Assembly (NCBI RefSeq): GCF_019801145.1
Contig: NZ_JAHVJQ010000005.1
Coordinates: 351,770-415,769 of the forward strand
From: Leisingera aquaemixtae
Lineage (GTDB): Bacteria; Pseudomonadota; Alphaproteobacteria; Rhodobacterales; Rhodobacteraceae
Reading direction: 5' to 3'
DNA: 64,000 bases
The stretch's first letter is position 1. Each line of letters opens with the position of its first letter. Of the stretch, positions 44,563 to 53,129 are shown in pieces. The position numbers and the translations under genes were made by a program. The notes beneath the pieces were generated by a model that saw only the letters and a program-made list of their open reading frames with translations, was not told the origin of the DNA and did no database searches.

Positions 44563-44612
44563 GGGGCCGGGCTGTTGGAGAGGGAGGAGGATCCGCCAGC
44601 CGGCCGGGGAGA
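44531..44612 (-). ncRNA. Predicted CCUCCUCC-loop small RNA 1 (CcsR/cuckoo-like)
   Basis: Directly after the DUF1127 stop, the minus strand folds into a hairpin (44565-44605). The stem is GGCCGGCTG/CAGCCCGGCC with one bulged C, and the 22-nt loop presents CCTCCTCCC (44582-44590). A terminator follows at once. This is the layout of the cuckoo/CcsR RNAs of Rhodobacter, which are processed from the 3' UTR of a DUF1127 gene and respond to stress. That it is processed and stable here is inferred. Confidence 0.7.
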
Positions 44613-44828
44613 TCACTTGCCGTAGACGTGCTCGCGGGCGGCGCCGGGGATGGCGCAGCGGCTGAGACCGATGTCGGCCAGGTCGCGGGCCGAAAGCGCG
44701 CGCAGCGCGTGGACGGTCTGCCGGTATTCGCGGCGCATCCGCCAGTTCCGGAACAGCCCGGACAGGATGCCTGCCAGCCGGGCGGGGATGCCGGCAGAAA
44801 CCGGCGCGGTGAGAGTCGAATAAGCCAT
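44613..44828 (-). CDS. DUF1127 domain protein, paralogue 1
   Basis: Small Arg-rich protein (71 aa) with the DUF1127 core WRMRREYRQTVHALRALSARDLADIGLSR near residues 29-57. The ending EHVYGK nearly matches that of paralogue 2. In Rhodobacter sphaeroides a related protein (CcaF1) binds RNA and influences maturation of the linked small RNAs. AAGGAAC lies before the ATG at 44828; 12 earlier codons are rejected. It has its own promoter and a CU-rich hairpin RNA in its 3' UTR. Confidence 0.88.
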   Translation of the reverse strand: MAYSTLTAPVSAGIPARLAGILSGLFRNWRMRREYRQTVHALRALSARDLADIGLSRCAIPGAAREHVYGK

Positions 44829-44902
44829 TGTTCTTGTTCCTTCGCGCCCGCCCGGAACGTGCATCCGGCGCGCCGCTTGATCTGTTCGTCTGAAGTGACA
44901 GG

Positions 44903-44931
44903 GAGATAGGGACGGCCCGGCGGGGCCGCAA
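44903..44931 (-). promoter_or_regulatory. Promoter of DUF1127 unit 1
   Basis: On the minus strand, -35 TTGCGG (44926-44931), a 17-bp spacer and -10 TATCTC (44903-44908). TCCTATCTC/CCCTATCTC and the following TGTCAC are shared with unit 2. The CTATCT-like -10 could suit an RpoH-type sigma factor. Confidence 0.65.
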
Positions 44932-44944
44932 CGGCTGCTTTGGT

Positions 44945-44959
44945 CTGGCAGCTATGCAG
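44945..44959 (-). promoter_or_regulatory. LysR-type box upstream of DUF1127 unit 1
   Basis: CTGCATAGCTGCCAG on the minus strand, a CTG-N9-CAG (T-N11-A) pattern ending 13 bp before the -35 box. The same box at the same distance precedes unit 2. Confidence 0.6.
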
Positions 44960-45004
44960 CACCCGCATAACACCTTCGCGTGAGGGGTCTTGAACCCCGC
45001 CAAA

Positions 45005-45037
45005 AGAAAACGCCCCCGCCCCGGAGGGGCAGAGGCG
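45005..45037 (-). terminator. Terminator of DUF1127 unit 2
   Basis: A 12-bp stem (two G-U pairs in the RNA) with loop TCC, 45011-45037, followed on the minus strand by TTTTCTTTTG. Confidence 0.88.
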
Positions 45038-45093
45038 CTTTGGCCCGGGCATGAAGAGGAGGAGGAGAGGAGCGCCCGGGAGGAAGGGAATTC
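45008..45093 (-). ncRNA. Predicted CUCCUCC-loop small RNA 2 (CcsR/cuckoo-like)
   Basis: Directly after the stop of DUF1127 paralogue 2 the minus strand forms a 7-bp stem CCCGGGC/GCCCGGG (45044-45080). Its 23-nt loop reads CTCCTCTCCTCCTCCTC and is flanked upstream by CCTTCCTCCC. A terminator follows. Same design as RNA 1 with a different stem, so the exposed CU-rich loop is what is conserved. Confidence 0.68.
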
Positions 45094-45306
45094 TCAGCCG
45101 TAGACGTGCTGGCGCGCGATGTCGGCGATATCGCTGCGGCGCACGCCGATGTCGGAGAGCTCATGATCGCTCAGCGCGTCCAGCTCGTTGAAGGTGCGCT
45201 GGAATTCGCGGGCTTTGGTCCAGGAGTCCACCAGGCCTTCGACGGTCGCGCGGAGGCGGGCGGTGAGGCTGTGGCCGGTGTGTGCAGCGGAAATAACATG
45301 TGCCAT
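45094..45306 (-). CDS. DUF1127 domain protein, paralogue 2
   Basis: Small protein (70 aa) with the DUF1127 core WTKAREFQRTFNELDALSDH (about residues 29-48), then ELSDIGVRRSDI and ending ARQHVYG. Less basic than paralogue 1. The start at 45306 is preceded by AAGGACC. Promoter, upstream LysR-type box and 3' hairpin RNA are arranged as in unit 1, so the two are a tandem duplication that has diverged in the coding part. Confidence 0.88.
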   Translation of the reverse strand: MAHVISAAHTGHSLTARLRATVEGLVDSWTKAREFQRTFNELDALSDHELSDIGVRRSDIADIARQHVYG

Positions 45307-45376
45307 CGTTCAGGTCCTTGTCTCTGAAGCCGGGCCTATTCCCGGCGGTCTCTGTATGGTCGTTTGCTGTGACACC

Positions 45377-45405
45377 GAGATAGGACCGGGGGATGAGTCG
45401 AACAA
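45377..45405 (-). promoter_or_regulatory. Promoter of DUF1127 unit 2
   Basis: On the minus strand, -35 TTGTTC (45400-45405), a 17-bp spacer and -10 TATCTC (45377-45382), with TGTCAC downstream as in unit 1. Confidence 0.65.
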
Positions 45406-45418
45406 CTGACGGATCGGA

Positions 45419-45433
45419 CTGCCCGCTATGCAG
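45419..45433 (-). promoter_or_regulatory. LysR-type box upstream of DUF1127 unit 2
   Basis: CTGCATAGCGGGCAG on the minus strand, CTG-N9-CAG, ending 13 bp before the -35 box. It shares CTGCATAGC with unit 1. Confidence 0.6.
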
Positions 45434-45569
45434 GCATTGCAAGGGGTCGTGCCTGCCGTTCACCCGCCCTGCCCCCGGTGCAGGCTTTCGCTCCATTTGG
45501 AAATCTCCGCAAAGAATGCCGGGCCGCCAGCCGGGATAGGCATCACCTGCGCGGCGGCCCGTTCAGGCG

Positions 45570-46496
45570 TCATCCGCCGGCCCCCGGGCGCTGAACGGCC
45601 CGGAGCAGCGACAGCGCCCCCCACAGCAGGAAGACCGGCAGCACGAGCATCCGCAGCGTGAAAATGCCGATCAGTGTCAGGGATGAACGCAGGATAGTGT
45701 CGGCTTCCTCCACAAAGACCTGCGCCGCCTCGAGATAGCGGCCGCTCTGCTCAAAGACGCCGCTGATGCCATTGCTGACGCCGGCGACCTGGCTGCTCAG
45801 CCAACCCAACACCCCGGCATCCCCTTCCGTTTCCAGTGCGGTTTCAGGCGCCGTATCCTCCTCCGCCCCGATGAGAATTTTCGCTTGCTGCGCGACTGCA
45901 TCAAGCTCGGCCATTGCCGCGCTCATCTGGGCTTCGGTGGCGCGCTCTCCGGCCCAGACGCCGAGGGAAAAGACCAGGGGCACGGCAAGGCCAACGGCAA
46001 AGCCAATGGCGATCCCCTGGTTGCAAAGCGCTGTCACCGGTCTCACGGCAGCGGGATACAGGCCCGCGGCAACCCGGCCCAGCAGCCCGGCGCCGAGAAC
46101 GGCAAGCCCGACGGAAACCACTGGCGCGAGGCCAACCGTGGCCAGTGCAGCCCCTGCCGCAACGAGAAAGACGGCATCGGCAACGCGCTCCACCGTATCG
46201 TCAACCGGTTCCAACACCTTCAGCGGCTGGAGGCTCGCTTGGCCGACGACGGAGGCGCCCACCTCGATCTCCTGCGCGGTGGAAAGCGCGGCATTGATCA
46301 CGCGCAACGAGACATACACGGCCACTGAGGAGGTTGCGATATCTTCCGCCGTGTGTTCCGCCGCCGAGACAAGCGGGTTCCAGTCGCTGCGCCCAAACAG
46401 GCCAAAGATCCCGGCGCAGAGAAGGAACAGGCCGGCAGCCGCACAGGCAGCCGCCTTGGCGCTTTTTCTCATTGGATTGCGGGCCGGGTTGGTCAT
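45570..46496 (-). CDS. Hypothetical multi-pass membrane protein
   Basis: A 308-aa protein without a family I can name. A basic start (MTNPARNPMRKSAKAA) leads into a membrane span (about 14-32). A central Ala/Gly/Val-rich region (about 105-200) contains three or four further spans, an acidic soluble stretch follows (QQAKILIGAEEDTAPETALE), and a last hydrophobic pair closes near the C-terminus. The start could also be 46472. It lies between rpmD, from which a terminator separates it, and the DUF1127 units, on the same strand. No partner is evident. Confidence 0.6.
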   Translation of the reverse strand: MTNPARNPMRKSAKAAACAAAGLFLLCAGIFGLFGRSDWNPLVSAAEHTAEDIATSSVAVYVSLRVINAALSTAQEIEVGASVVGQASLQPLKVLEPVDDTVERVADAVFLVAAGAALATVGLAPVVSVGLAVLGAGLLGRVAAGLYPAAVRPVTALCNQGIAIGFAVGLAVPLVFSLGVWAGERATEAQMSAAMAELDAVAQQAKILIGAEEDTAPETALETEGDAGVLGWLSSQVAGVSNGISGVFEQSGRYLEAAQVFVEEADTILRSSLTLIGIFTLRMLVLPVFLLWGALSLLRAVQRPGAGG

Positions 46497-46620
46497 TGCT
46501 GGGTCACTGATGCGTTCTGAAAGGCTGCACACACGCATACCACGCAAGAGCCGCGGCACAACACCTGTGCTCCGCCCCAGAACCGGACCGGCACGATCTG
46601 CGGGCGCTTCCTGCCGAAAC

Positions 46621-46652
46621 GAAAAACGCCCCCGGCGGACCGGAGGCGTTTT
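46621..46652 (-). terminator. Terminator after rpmD
   Basis: A 13-bp stem (one G-U pair in the RNA) with loop TCCG at 46623-46652, and TTTTTCG after it on the minus strand. It closes the rpmC-to-rpmD block. Confidence 0.9.
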
Positions 46653-46675
46653 CCAAAGTCAGTGCGAAAAGGGGC

Positions 46676-46864
46676 TTAGCCGCGCTCTTCGATGATCTGA
46701 ACCAGGTGCGGAATCGAGTTGACCATGCCGCGTACGGAGGGGGTATCCTCCAGCTCGCGGGTCTTGTGCATCTTGTTCAGGCCCAGGCCAACCAGGGTTG
46801 CGCGCTGTTTGGCGGGGCGGCGGATCGGCGAGCCGATCTGCTTGACGACGATGGTTTTTGCCAT
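46676..46864 (-). CDS. rpmD: 50S ribosomal protein uL30
   Basis: A complete 62-aa uL30 ([20 protein letters not shown]..., ending [10 protein letters not shown]). Normal length. It follows rpsE by 13 bp and is the last gene before a strong terminator. In most genomes rplO would come next; here rplO is 2.8 kb away with its own promoter. Confidence 0.97.
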   Translation of the reverse strand: MAKTIVVKQIGSPIRRPAKQRATLVGLGLNKMHKTRELEDTPSVRGMVNSIPHLVQIIEERG

Positions 46865-46877
46865 GTCTCTCTACTCC

Positions 46878-47447
46878 TTACGCTTCAGCTTCGGCAGCTG
46901 CCGGTGCGTCGTCCCGCTTGGGCAGGATGTCGGCGACCTTTTTGCCGCGGCGCTGAGCCACCGAACGCGGGCTCTGCTCTTTGGACAGGCCGTTCAGGGT
47001 GGCGCGGATCATGTTGTAGGGGTTCTGCGAGCCGATCGACTTCGAAACGACGTCCTTGACGCCCAGCATTTCGAAGACAGCGCGCATCGGACCACCTGCG
47101 ATGATACCGGTACCTTCCGGAGCGGTGCGCATCACAACTTTGCCTGCGCCGTGACGGCCGGACATGTCGTGGTGCAGGGTGCGGCCCTCTTTCAGCGGCA
47201 CGCGGACCATCTGGCGCTTGGCCTGCTCGGTCGCCTTGCGGATCGCCTCGGGCACTTCTTTCGCCTTGCCCTTGCCAAAGCCCACGCGGCCTTTCTGGTC
47301 GCCAACGACAACCAGGGCTGCGAAGCCAAAGCGCTTACCGCCTTTTACGGTTTTCGACACGCGGTTGATCGCGACCAGGCGATCTGCAAATTCCGGTGCC
47401 TCTTCACGCTCACGGCGGGGGCCGCGGCGGTTTTCACGTTCTGCCAT
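46878..47447 (-). CDS. rpsE: 30S ribosomal protein uS5
   Basis: A complete 189-aa uS5. The N-terminal double-stranded-RNA-binding fold includes [20 protein letters not shown] and the loop [15 protein letters not shown], where ram-type mutations arise. The N-terminus has an Arg/Glu-rich extension ([13 protein letters not shown]) as in other alphaproteobacteria. It lies 113 bp after rplR. Confidence 0.98.
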   Translation of the reverse strand: MAERENRRGPRREREEAPEFADRLVAINRVSKTVKGGKRFGFAALVVVGDQKGRVGFGKGKAKEVPEAIRKATEQAKRQMVRVPLKEGRTLHHDMSGRHGAGKVVMRTAPEGTGIIAGGPMRAVFEMLGVKDVVSKSIGSQNPYNMIRATLNGLSKEQSPRSVAQRRGKKVADILPKRDDAPAAAEAEA

Positions 47448-47560
47448 CAGGCATTCCTTTCATAGGGCGCTAGGCGCCTGTTTATCCGATCCTTGGTGAA
47501 CCCGGCGGAAACCGGGCTCCCGGATCATCGGGGCGGCCCCGAGAGGCCGCCCGCATGGGA

Positions 47561-47920
47561 TTAGATCTTCAGGCCGCCTTCACGCGCAGCGTCGGCCAGA
47601 GCCTTCACCTTGCCGTGGAACAGGAAGCCGCCGCGGTCGAAGTAAGCTTCGGTCACGCCAGCCGCTTTTGCGCGCTCGGCGATCGCTGCGCCCACTTTGG
47701 TCGCTGCTTCGATGTTGTTCTTGCCAACAACACCCAGATCTTTTTCCAGGGTCGAAGCGGCTGCCAGGGTCACACCGCGCAGGTCGTCGATCAGCTGAAC
47801 AGAGATGTTCTTGTTCGAACGGTGCACGGACAGACGCGGACGGCCTGCGTTCACTTTGCGAAGCTTGTTCCGGACGCGCAGCCGGCGCTTCAGAAACAGG
47901 GTACGTTTGCTGTTTGCCAT
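47561..47920 (-). CDS. rplR: 50S ribosomal protein uL18
   Basis: A complete 119-aa uL18 starting [20 protein letters not shown], which binds 5S rRNA with uL5. The start at 47920 lies 11 bp after the rplF stop and has GGACC nearby. The longer open frame upstream belongs to overlapping rplF in another phase and is rejected. Confidence 0.97.
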   Translation of the reverse strand: MANSKRTLFLKRRLRVRNKLRKVNAGRPRLSVHRSNKNISVQLIDDLRGVTLAAASTLEKDLGVVGKNNIEAATKVGAAIAERAKAAGVTEAYFDRGGFLFHGKVKALADAAREGGLKI

Positions 47921-47931
47921 TTTGCTGGTCC

Positions 47932-48465
47932 TTACTTCTTCTTGCCTTCCTTGCGGAAGATGAACTCGCCCTTGTAGCGGATGCCCTTGCCTTTGTACGG
48001 CTCGGGACGGCGCCAGTCGCGGATTTTCGCCGCCACTTCGCCCACCTGCTGCTGGTCGATGCCTTCCACAACGATTTCGGTCTGCTTCGGTGCGGTGATG
48101 GTGATGCCATCGGGTGCAACGAAGTCGACGTCGTGGCTGTAGCCCAGGTTCAGCTTCAGGGTGTTGCCCTGCATCTGCGCCCGGTAACCCACACCCTGGA
48201 TCTCCAGCTCTTTCTTGAAGCCCTGGGTCACGCCGGTCACGAGGTTGGCCACCTGAGTGCGGGACATGCCCCACTGCTGACGGGCACGCTTGGACTTGCC
48301 GCGCGGCTCGATGGTGACAACGTTGTCGTTCACGGAGAGGGTGACGTCGTCGGTTGCGGTGAAGGTCCGGGCGCCTTTCGGGCCTTTCACTTCGATGGTC
48401 TGGCCGGACACAGAGGCGGAAACGCCGCTGGGCAGTTCGACCGGTTTCTTACCAATACGGGACAT
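47932..48465 (-). CDS. rplF: 50S ribosomal protein uL6
   Basis: A complete 177-aa uL6 ([15 protein letters not shown]..., with [19 protein letters not shown] near the end), located near the GTPase-associated centre. Normal length, GGAGG before the ATG, and 12 bp from rpsH. Confidence 0.98.
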   Translation of the reverse strand: MSRIGKKPVELPSGVSASVSGQTIEVKGPKGARTFTATDDVTLSVNDNVVTIEPRGKSKRARQQWGMSRTQVANLVTGVTQGFKKELEIQGVGYRAQMQGNTLKLNLGYSHDVDFVAPDGITITAPKQTEIVVEGIDQQQVGEVAAKIRDWRRPEPYKGKGIRYKGEFIFRKEGKKK

Positions 48466-48477
48466 TGCGAGGCCTCC

Positions 48478-48870
48478 TTAGAAGACGGTGCAAAGCACTT
48501 CGCCGCCAACGTTGGCTGCGCGTGCGTTTGCGTCCGACATCACACCCTTGGGGGTGGAGACAATCGACACGCCCAGGCCCTGGCGGACCGACGGGATGTC
48601 ATTGACGCCCATGTAAACGCGGCGGCCGGGCTTGGAGACCCGCTTGAGCTCGCGAATGACAGGTTCGCCGTCGAAGTACTTGAGGCTGATTTCGATGGCC
48701 GGGTGGCCATTTTCACCAGTGGTTTTCTCATAACCGCGGATGTAGCCCTCGTCTGCCAGCACGTCCAGCACCCATGCCCGCAGCTTGGACGCCGGGGTCA
48801 TGACGGTGGATTTGCCGCGCATCTGAGAGTTACGGATACGGGTGAGCATATCGCCGATAGGATCGTTCAT
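48478..48870 (-). CDS. rpsH: 30S ribosomal protein uS8
   Basis: A complete 130-aa uS8 ([20 protein letters not shown]..., ending GGEVLCTVF). It binds helix 21 of 16S rRNA and in E. coli represses the spc operon; whether it does so here is unknown. 13 bp after rpsN. Confidence 0.98.
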   Translation of the reverse strand: MNDPIGDMLTRIRNSQMRGKSTVMTPASKLRAWVLDVLADEGYIRGYEKTTGENGHPAIEISLKYFDGEPVIRELKRVSKPGRRVYMGVNDIPSVRQGLGVSIVSTPKGVMSDANARAANVGGEVLCTVF

Positions 48871-48883
48871 ATCAGTCTCTCCC

Positions 48884-49189
48884 TTACCAGCTCGATTTCA
48901 CCAGGCCGGGGATCTGACCAGCAGAGCCCAGCTCGCGCAGCGCGATACGGCTGATCTTCAGCTTACGGTAGTAAGCGTGCGGACGGCCGGTCAGCTGGCA
49001 ACGGTTGTGCAGACGGGTTGCCGACGAGTTGCGCGGCAGTTTCGCCAGTTTCAGACGCGCCTTGAAGCGCTCTTCCATCGGGCGAGATTCGTCGTTTGCG
49101 ATTTCTTTCAGCTCGGCACGCTTTGCGGCGTATTTTGCCACCAGGCGCTCGCGCTTCTTCTCGCGTTCGATCATGCTTTTCTTAGCCAT
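48884..49189 (-). CDS. rpsN: 30S ribosomal protein uS14
   Basis: A complete 101-aa uS14 of the long, zinc-free type: the region that carries CxxC in short forms reads [20 protein letters not shown] with a single Cys. Normal for alphaproteobacteria. It lies 20 bp after rplE. Confidence 0.98.
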   Translation of the reverse strand: MAKKSMIEREKKRERLVAKYAAKRAELKEIANDESRPMEERFKARLKLAKLPRNSSATRLHNRCQLTGRPHAYYRKLKISRIALRELGSAGQIPGLVKSSW

Positions 49190-49209
49190 GGTCTCTATCC
49201 TTCCCGCGC

Positions 49210-49773
49210 TTAGCTGTTGAAGGGCATGTTGAAAGCTTTCAACAGCGCCTTTGCTTCCGCGTCGGTTTTCGCGGTGGTGGCGATCACGATGTCCATGCCC
49301 CAGGCTTCGTCGATCTTGTCAAAGTCGATTTCCGGGAACACGATGTGCTCTTTCAGGCCCATGGCATAGTTGCCGCGGCCGTCGAAGGAGGTGCCCGAAA
49401 CACCGCGGAAGTCGCGGATACGGGGCATCGCAATGGTGATCAGACGGTCGAGGAATTCGTACATCCGGTCACCGCGCAGGGTCACCTTGGCGCCCATCGG
49501 CATGCCTTCGCGAACGCGGAAGCCGGCGATGGAGTTCTTTGCCACGGTGGTCAGAGCCTTCTGGCCCGCGATCGCGGTCAGGTCGGCCTGGGCGGATTTG
49601 GCTTTCTTGCTGTCTTTGACAGCAGCGCGGCCGCAGCCGATGTTCAGAACGATCTTGTCCAGCTTGGGGATCATCATCTCGTTCTTGTAGGCGAACTCTT
49701 CTTTCAGGGCGCCACGGATGGTGTCCTTGTAGAGAGTTTTCAGGCGCGGGGTGTAAGTTGCAGCGTCAAGCAT
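49210..49773 (-). CDS. rplE: 50S ribosomal protein uL5
   Basis: A complete 187-aa uL5 ([17 protein letters not shown]...), a 5S rRNA-binding protein of the central protuberance. It shares one base with rplX (TGATG-type overlap at 49773), so the two are coupled. No unusual features. Confidence 0.98.
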   Translation of the reverse strand: MLDAATYTPRLKTLYKDTIRGALKEEFAYKNEMMIPKLDKIVLNIGCGRAAVKDSKKAKSAQADLTAIAGQKALTTVAKNSIAGFRVREGMPMGAKVTLRGDRMYEFLDRLITIAMPRIRDFRGVSGTSFDGRGNYAMGLKEHIVFPEIDFDKIDEAWGMDIVIATTAKTDAEAKALLKAFNMPFNS

Positions 49774-50078
49774 CAGACGGTCTCCCCGGTGGTCTTGGCG
49801 AAGCGCACCTTCTTGCCGTCTTCCTCGCGGAAGCCGACGCGGGTTGCTTTGCCGTTGCTGTCCAGCAGTGCCAGGTTCGACAGGTCGATCGGCAGTGCCT
49901 TGGGCAGACGGCCGCCCTGGCTGTTCTGGGTCTGGCGGGTGTGGCGGATTGCCATGTTCACGCCTTCGACGACGGCTTTGCCGGCTTTCGGGTCAACGGA
50001 GGCGATGGTGCCTTCCTTGCCCTTGTCGCGGCCTGCCAGCACGACGACCTTGTCGCCTTTACGGAGTTTAGCAGCCAT
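49773..50078 (-). CDS. rplX: 50S ribosomal protein uL24
   Basis: A complete 101-aa uL24 with the KOW motif at the start ([20 protein letters not shown]). One of the assembly initiators of the 50S subunit, next to the tunnel exit. 2 bp after rplN and overlapping rplE. Confidence 0.98.
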   Translation of the reverse strand: MAAKLRKGDKVVVLAGRDKGKEGTIASVDPKAGKAVVEGVNMAIRHTRQTQNSQGGRLPKALPIDLSNLALLDSNGKATRVGFREEDGKKVRFAKTTGETV

Positions 50079-50080
50079 GA

Positions 50081-50449
50081 TTACAGCACCTCCGGAGCCA
50101 GCGAGATGATCTTCATGAAGTTCTTCGCGCGCAGTTCACGAACAACCGGGCCAAAGATACGGGTACCGACCGGCTCGTTGTTGTTGTTCAGGATGACAGC
50201 TGCGTTCCGGTCAAAACGGATCGCGGTGCCGTCTTCGCGGCGGACTTCTTTGGCGGTGCGCACGACAACGGCCTTGCGGACGTCGCCTTTTTTCACGCGG
50301 CCGCGCGGGATGGCTTCCTTGACCGAGACGACGATAATGTCGCCAACGGATGCGTATTTACGCTTGGAGCCACCCAGAACCTTGATGCACTGAACCCGGC
50401 GGGCGCCGGAGTTGTCAGCTACATCCAGATTTGTTTGCATCTGGATCAT
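50081..50449 (-). CDS. rplN: 50S ribosomal protein uL14
   Basis: A complete 122-aa uL14 starting [20 protein letters not shown], which forms an intersubunit bridge. AGAAACC/GGGAG-type sequence lies upstream. It is 98 bp after rpsQ, a longer gap than usual that contains a small hairpin. Confidence 0.98.
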   Translation of the reverse strand: MIQMQTNLDVADNSGARRVQCIKVLGGSKRKYASVGDIIVVSVKEAIPRGRVKKGDVRKAVVVRTAKEVRREDGTAIRFDRNAAVILNNNNEPVGTRIFGPVVRELRAKNFMKIISLAPEVL

Positions 50450-50529
50450 GTGGTTTCTCCCGACCTATGGGGCAGCGATGCGTGCTGTTATCCCCCAGGG
50501 TTTCGACTGACTGTTAAGTCTGTCGCCAG

Positions 50530-50547
50530 GAGTCTCTTGCGAGACTC
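50530..50547. other. Hairpin directly after rpsQ
   Basis: Perfect 7-bp stem GAGTCTC/GAGACTC with loop TTGC, beginning right at the rpsQ stop. No T run follows, so it is likely an mRNA stability or processing structure. Confidence 0.5.
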
Positions 50548-50778
50548 TTAGGCTTCCAGAACTTCCCAGCGTTTCGTTTTCGATTTCGGCGCGCATTCGA
50601 TGATGCGTACGGTGTCGCCGACCTTGAAAGCGTTCTTTTCATCGTGAGCCCGGTATTTCTTGGACTTACGGATGGTTTTCTTCAGAACCGGGTGCGTGAA
50701 GCGGCGTTCGACCGAGACGGTGATGGTCTGAGCGTTTGCGTCGCTGGTCACAACGCCTTGCAGGATACGTTTGGGCAT
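50548..50778 (-). CDS. rpsQ: 30S ribosomal protein uS17
   Basis: A complete 76-aa uS17 ([20 protein letters not shown]..., with the [19 protein letters not shown] loop). Primary 16S rRNA-binding protein. 11 bp after rpmC. Confidence 0.98.
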   Translation of the reverse strand: MPKRILQGVVTSDANAQTITVSVERRFTHPVLKKTIRKSKKYRAHDEKNAFKVGDTVRIIECAPKSKTKRWEVLEA

Positions 50779-50789
50779 TGTGTCGCTCC

Positions 50790-50990
50790 TTATTCGGCCG
50801 CTGCTGCGGCTTTTTCGTTCAGGATGGTCTTGACGCGTGCAGCATTGCGGCGGGCCGCCTTGATGCCTGCGGTCGATTCCAGCTGACCGGTTGCCTGCTG
50901 AAAGCGCAGGTTGAAGCTCTCTTTTTTCAGGGATGCGAGCATATCGCGGAGTTCATCCACGGTCTTCTCGCGCAGATCATTGGCGTTCAT
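50790..50990 (-). CDS. rpmC: 50S ribosomal protein uL29
   Basis: A complete 66-aa uL29 ([20 protein letters not shown]...), an all-helical protein near the tunnel exit. Normally it directly follows rplP. Here it starts a new transcript with its own promoter, and 5.7 kb of other genes separate it from rplP. Confidence 0.98.
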   Translation of the reverse strand: MNANDLREKTVDELRDMLASLKKESFNLRFQQATGQLESTAGIKAARRNAARVKTILNEKAAAAAE

Positions 50991-51134
50991 CGCCTTTGTT
51001 CCTTGTCCAAAGCACCAGAAGGCCCCTGACGGGTCACCTTTGAACCTGGTGGGTTATGTCAACCGCCCGGAACGGGCAGCAAAAAAGAATCACTTGCCCC
51101 TGATCCATGCCGGACCGGGCACAAGCGATGGGTC

Positions 51135-51163
51135 CCTATAGAGGAGAAGGGTGTGAGGGGCAA
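51135..51163 (-). promoter_or_regulatory. Promoter of the rpmC-rpmD block
   Basis: On the minus strand, -35 TTGCCC (51158-51163), a 17-bp spacer and -10 TATAGG (51135-51140). The leader before rpmC is about 140 nt. Same form as the rpsJ and rplO promoters. Confidence 0.8.
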
Positions 51164-51192
51164 GGGAAAGATTGGCGGGCCGCCGGGGGCGG

Positions 51193-52236
51193 TCAGATGA
51201 TCTCGTCCTCGTCGAACATCGCCGCCCCGTCCAGCTGCGCGTTCAGGCTTTCGATGCGGGTTTCGGCCTCTTCCGGCGCCGACACCTTGGCAATGTGGAA
51301 CAGCGCATCGCCTTCGTTGACAATGGGCATGTTGGCGCGGCCGATGATCAGGCCCGGCTGGCTGGCGGTCAGCTCCACTTCCTCCTCGCCGAAGGGGTCG
51401 GCGACGATGCCCAGCACGTCGCCCTCCTCCACCATCTCGCCAGTGGTCTTGTAGGCGCGCAACAGGCCGCCTGCCGGCGCGCGTTCCCAGCTGCTGTCGG
51501 AGGCGCGCACGGGCACCGCCTCAGCCAGCGGCACGCCGTCGTCGGGGATCATGCCGAGCGCGTGCATCACCCGCAGGATGCCCGCCACGCCGACGCGGGC
51601 GGACTGTTCGTCGAACCGAAGCCCCTCCCCCGCCTCATAGAGCAGAATATCAACACCCGCCTTCTGCGCCTCCTTGCGCAGGCTGCCGTCGCGCAGGGAA
51701 GAGCGGATCACCACCGGCGCGCCGAAGGCATCGGCATAACCCAGCGTCTCCTGCGACTTGGGCGACACCCGGATCTGCGGCATGTTGGTGCGGTGGATGG
51801 CGGCGGAATGCAGGTCGATGCCCAGATCGCAGCGCGCCACCACCTCTGTCATAAACAGATGCGCCAGGCGGCTGGCCAGGGAGCCACCCTCGCTGCCCGG
51901 GAAGGAGCGGTTCAGGTCGCGGCGGTCCGGCAGGTAGCGGGAGTGGTTGAGGAAGCCGAAGGTGTTGACGATCGGCACCACGATCAGCGTGCCCTTGAGG
52001 CGCGAGAACTGGCGGCTGCGCAAGAGGCGGCGGGCGATTTCGACCCCGATCACCTCGTCGCCGTGGATGGCAGCGGAGACAAACAGCGCCGGCCCCTCCT
52101 CCGCGCCGTGGATCACATGGGCGGACATGGTGACCGGCGTGTGGTCCGACAGCACGCTGACCGGCAGGTCCACCGTGCGGCGGGTGCCGGGCGGGATGTG
52201 GAAGCCGCCGATTTCAAAAGGAGAACGCCGCGCCAT
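51193..52236 (-). CDS. Succinylglutamate desuccinylase/aspartoacylase (AstE-like) family protein
   Basis: Zinc carboxypeptidase-like hydrolase (347 aa). The zinc ligands are His and Glu of AAIHGDEVIG and His of DLHSAAIHR. The substrate-binding Arg/Asn are in RRDLNRSFPG. A C-terminal beta-barrel domain (about 260-347, GGLLRAYKTTGEMVEEGDVLG) is as in the family. Substrate unknown: relatives remove acyl groups from glutamate, aspartate or modified amino acids. No arginine-succinyltransferase genes are nearby. It is inserted in the ribosomal protein cluster. Confidence 0.88.
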   Translation of the reverse strand: MARRSPFEIGGFHIPPGTRRTVDLPVSVLSDHTPVTMSAHVIHGAEEGPALFVSAAIHGDEVIGVEIARRLLRSRQFSRLKGTLIVVPIVNTFGFLNHSRYLPDRRDLNRSFPGSEGGSLASRLAHLFMTEVVARCDLGIDLHSAAIHRTNMPQIRVSPKSQETLGYADAFGAPVVIRSSLRDGSLRKEAQKAGVDILLYEAGEGLRFDEQSARVGVAGILRVMHALGMIPDDGVPLAEAVPVRASDSSWERAPAGGLLRAYKTTGEMVEEGDVLGIVADPFGEEEVELTASQPGLIIGRANMPIVNEGDALFHIAKVSAPEEAETRIESLNAQLDGAAMFDEDEII

Positions 52237-52301
52237 CTAAACCTCCCGCAGTGCCGTTCCGGGAGGCTAAGCAGCTTTGCGGGCTTTTACAATTGCGGTG
52301 C

Positions 52302-52922
52302 TCAGTCCCAGCGGTAGTTGAAGCTGACGCTGATCCGCTCGTCCTCAGCCATGTTCATCGGCACCTCGTGGCGCAGCCAGCTTTCCCACAACAGCACGTC
52401 ACCCGCGTCCGGCTTCATGTAGATGAAGGGCTGCAGCTCGCGCCGGGCCTGTTTGGTGCGTGTAGGCGCCGCCATCATCCGGGCCGAACGCGGGTCCTCC
52501 AGCTTGAGCGCGCTGGCGCCTTCCGGCATCGACACATAGGTGGTGCCGGAGATCACCGAATGCGGGTGCAGGTGGCTGGAATGGGTGCCGCCTTCCGGCA
52601 GGATGTTGATCCAGAGATCCTCCAGCTTCAGCTCGCGCCCGTCCAGATCGAACTCCAGATCCTTGGCAAAGGCGGCGACATGCTGGTCCAGCGATTTCAC
52701 CAGGTCCGCAAAGATCGGGAAGCGCCAGGGCAGATCGGTCAGCGAGGCATAAGAGGTATAGCCGGGATAGCCGTTCTCCTCGCACCAGTCCTGGCCGGCA
52801 TCGTCGTCGCCGGCGATGACAAGGCAGGAGTTTTCCAGTTCCTGCGCGTCAACCTTGGGTCCGAATTCGGACAGCTGCGCGCGGTAGAGACGGGTCACGA
52901 AGAACGATTCAATCTGGGCCAT
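52302..52922 (-). CDS. TIGR02466 family protein, putative 2OG-Fe(II) oxygenase
   Basis: A 206-aa protein of the TIGR02466/PF13759 group, predicted to have the double-stranded beta-helix of 2-oxoglutarate/Fe(II) oxygenases. Possible iron ligands are His in SSHLHPHSVISG and His in SWLRHEVPMN, and Arg in ERISVSFNYRWD could bind 2-oxoglutarate. Function unknown. It ends 65 bp before the AstE-like gene on the same strand and is divergent from the HBM chemoreceptor. Confidence 0.8.
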   Translation of the reverse strand: MAQIESFFVTRLYRAQLSEFGPKVDAQELENSCLVIAGDDDAGQDWCEENGYPGYTSYASLTDLPWRFPIFADLVKSLDQHVAAFAKDLEFDLDGRELKLEDLWINILPEGGTHSSHLHPHSVISGTTYVSMPEGASALKLEDPRSARMMAAPTRTKQARRELQPFIYMKPDAGDVLLWESWLRHEVPMNMAEDERISVSFNYRWD

Positions 52923-53129
52923 GGCGCCGTCTTAGCGCAGACCGCCGGCAAGCGCGAGACCCTCTCGGATCGCTGATCCGGCGAAGCATCCCCGTCTCCC
53001 CGCAGGCCAGAGCTGCTGCCGCGCGGAAAAGTTCAATTTTCAATCCTAAAGCTCACGCTGCTTTAACGATTGCGCACCATCTTGGGTCAAAAAACACCAA
53101 CAAACCTCACTCAGGAATGGCCCGGTCAC

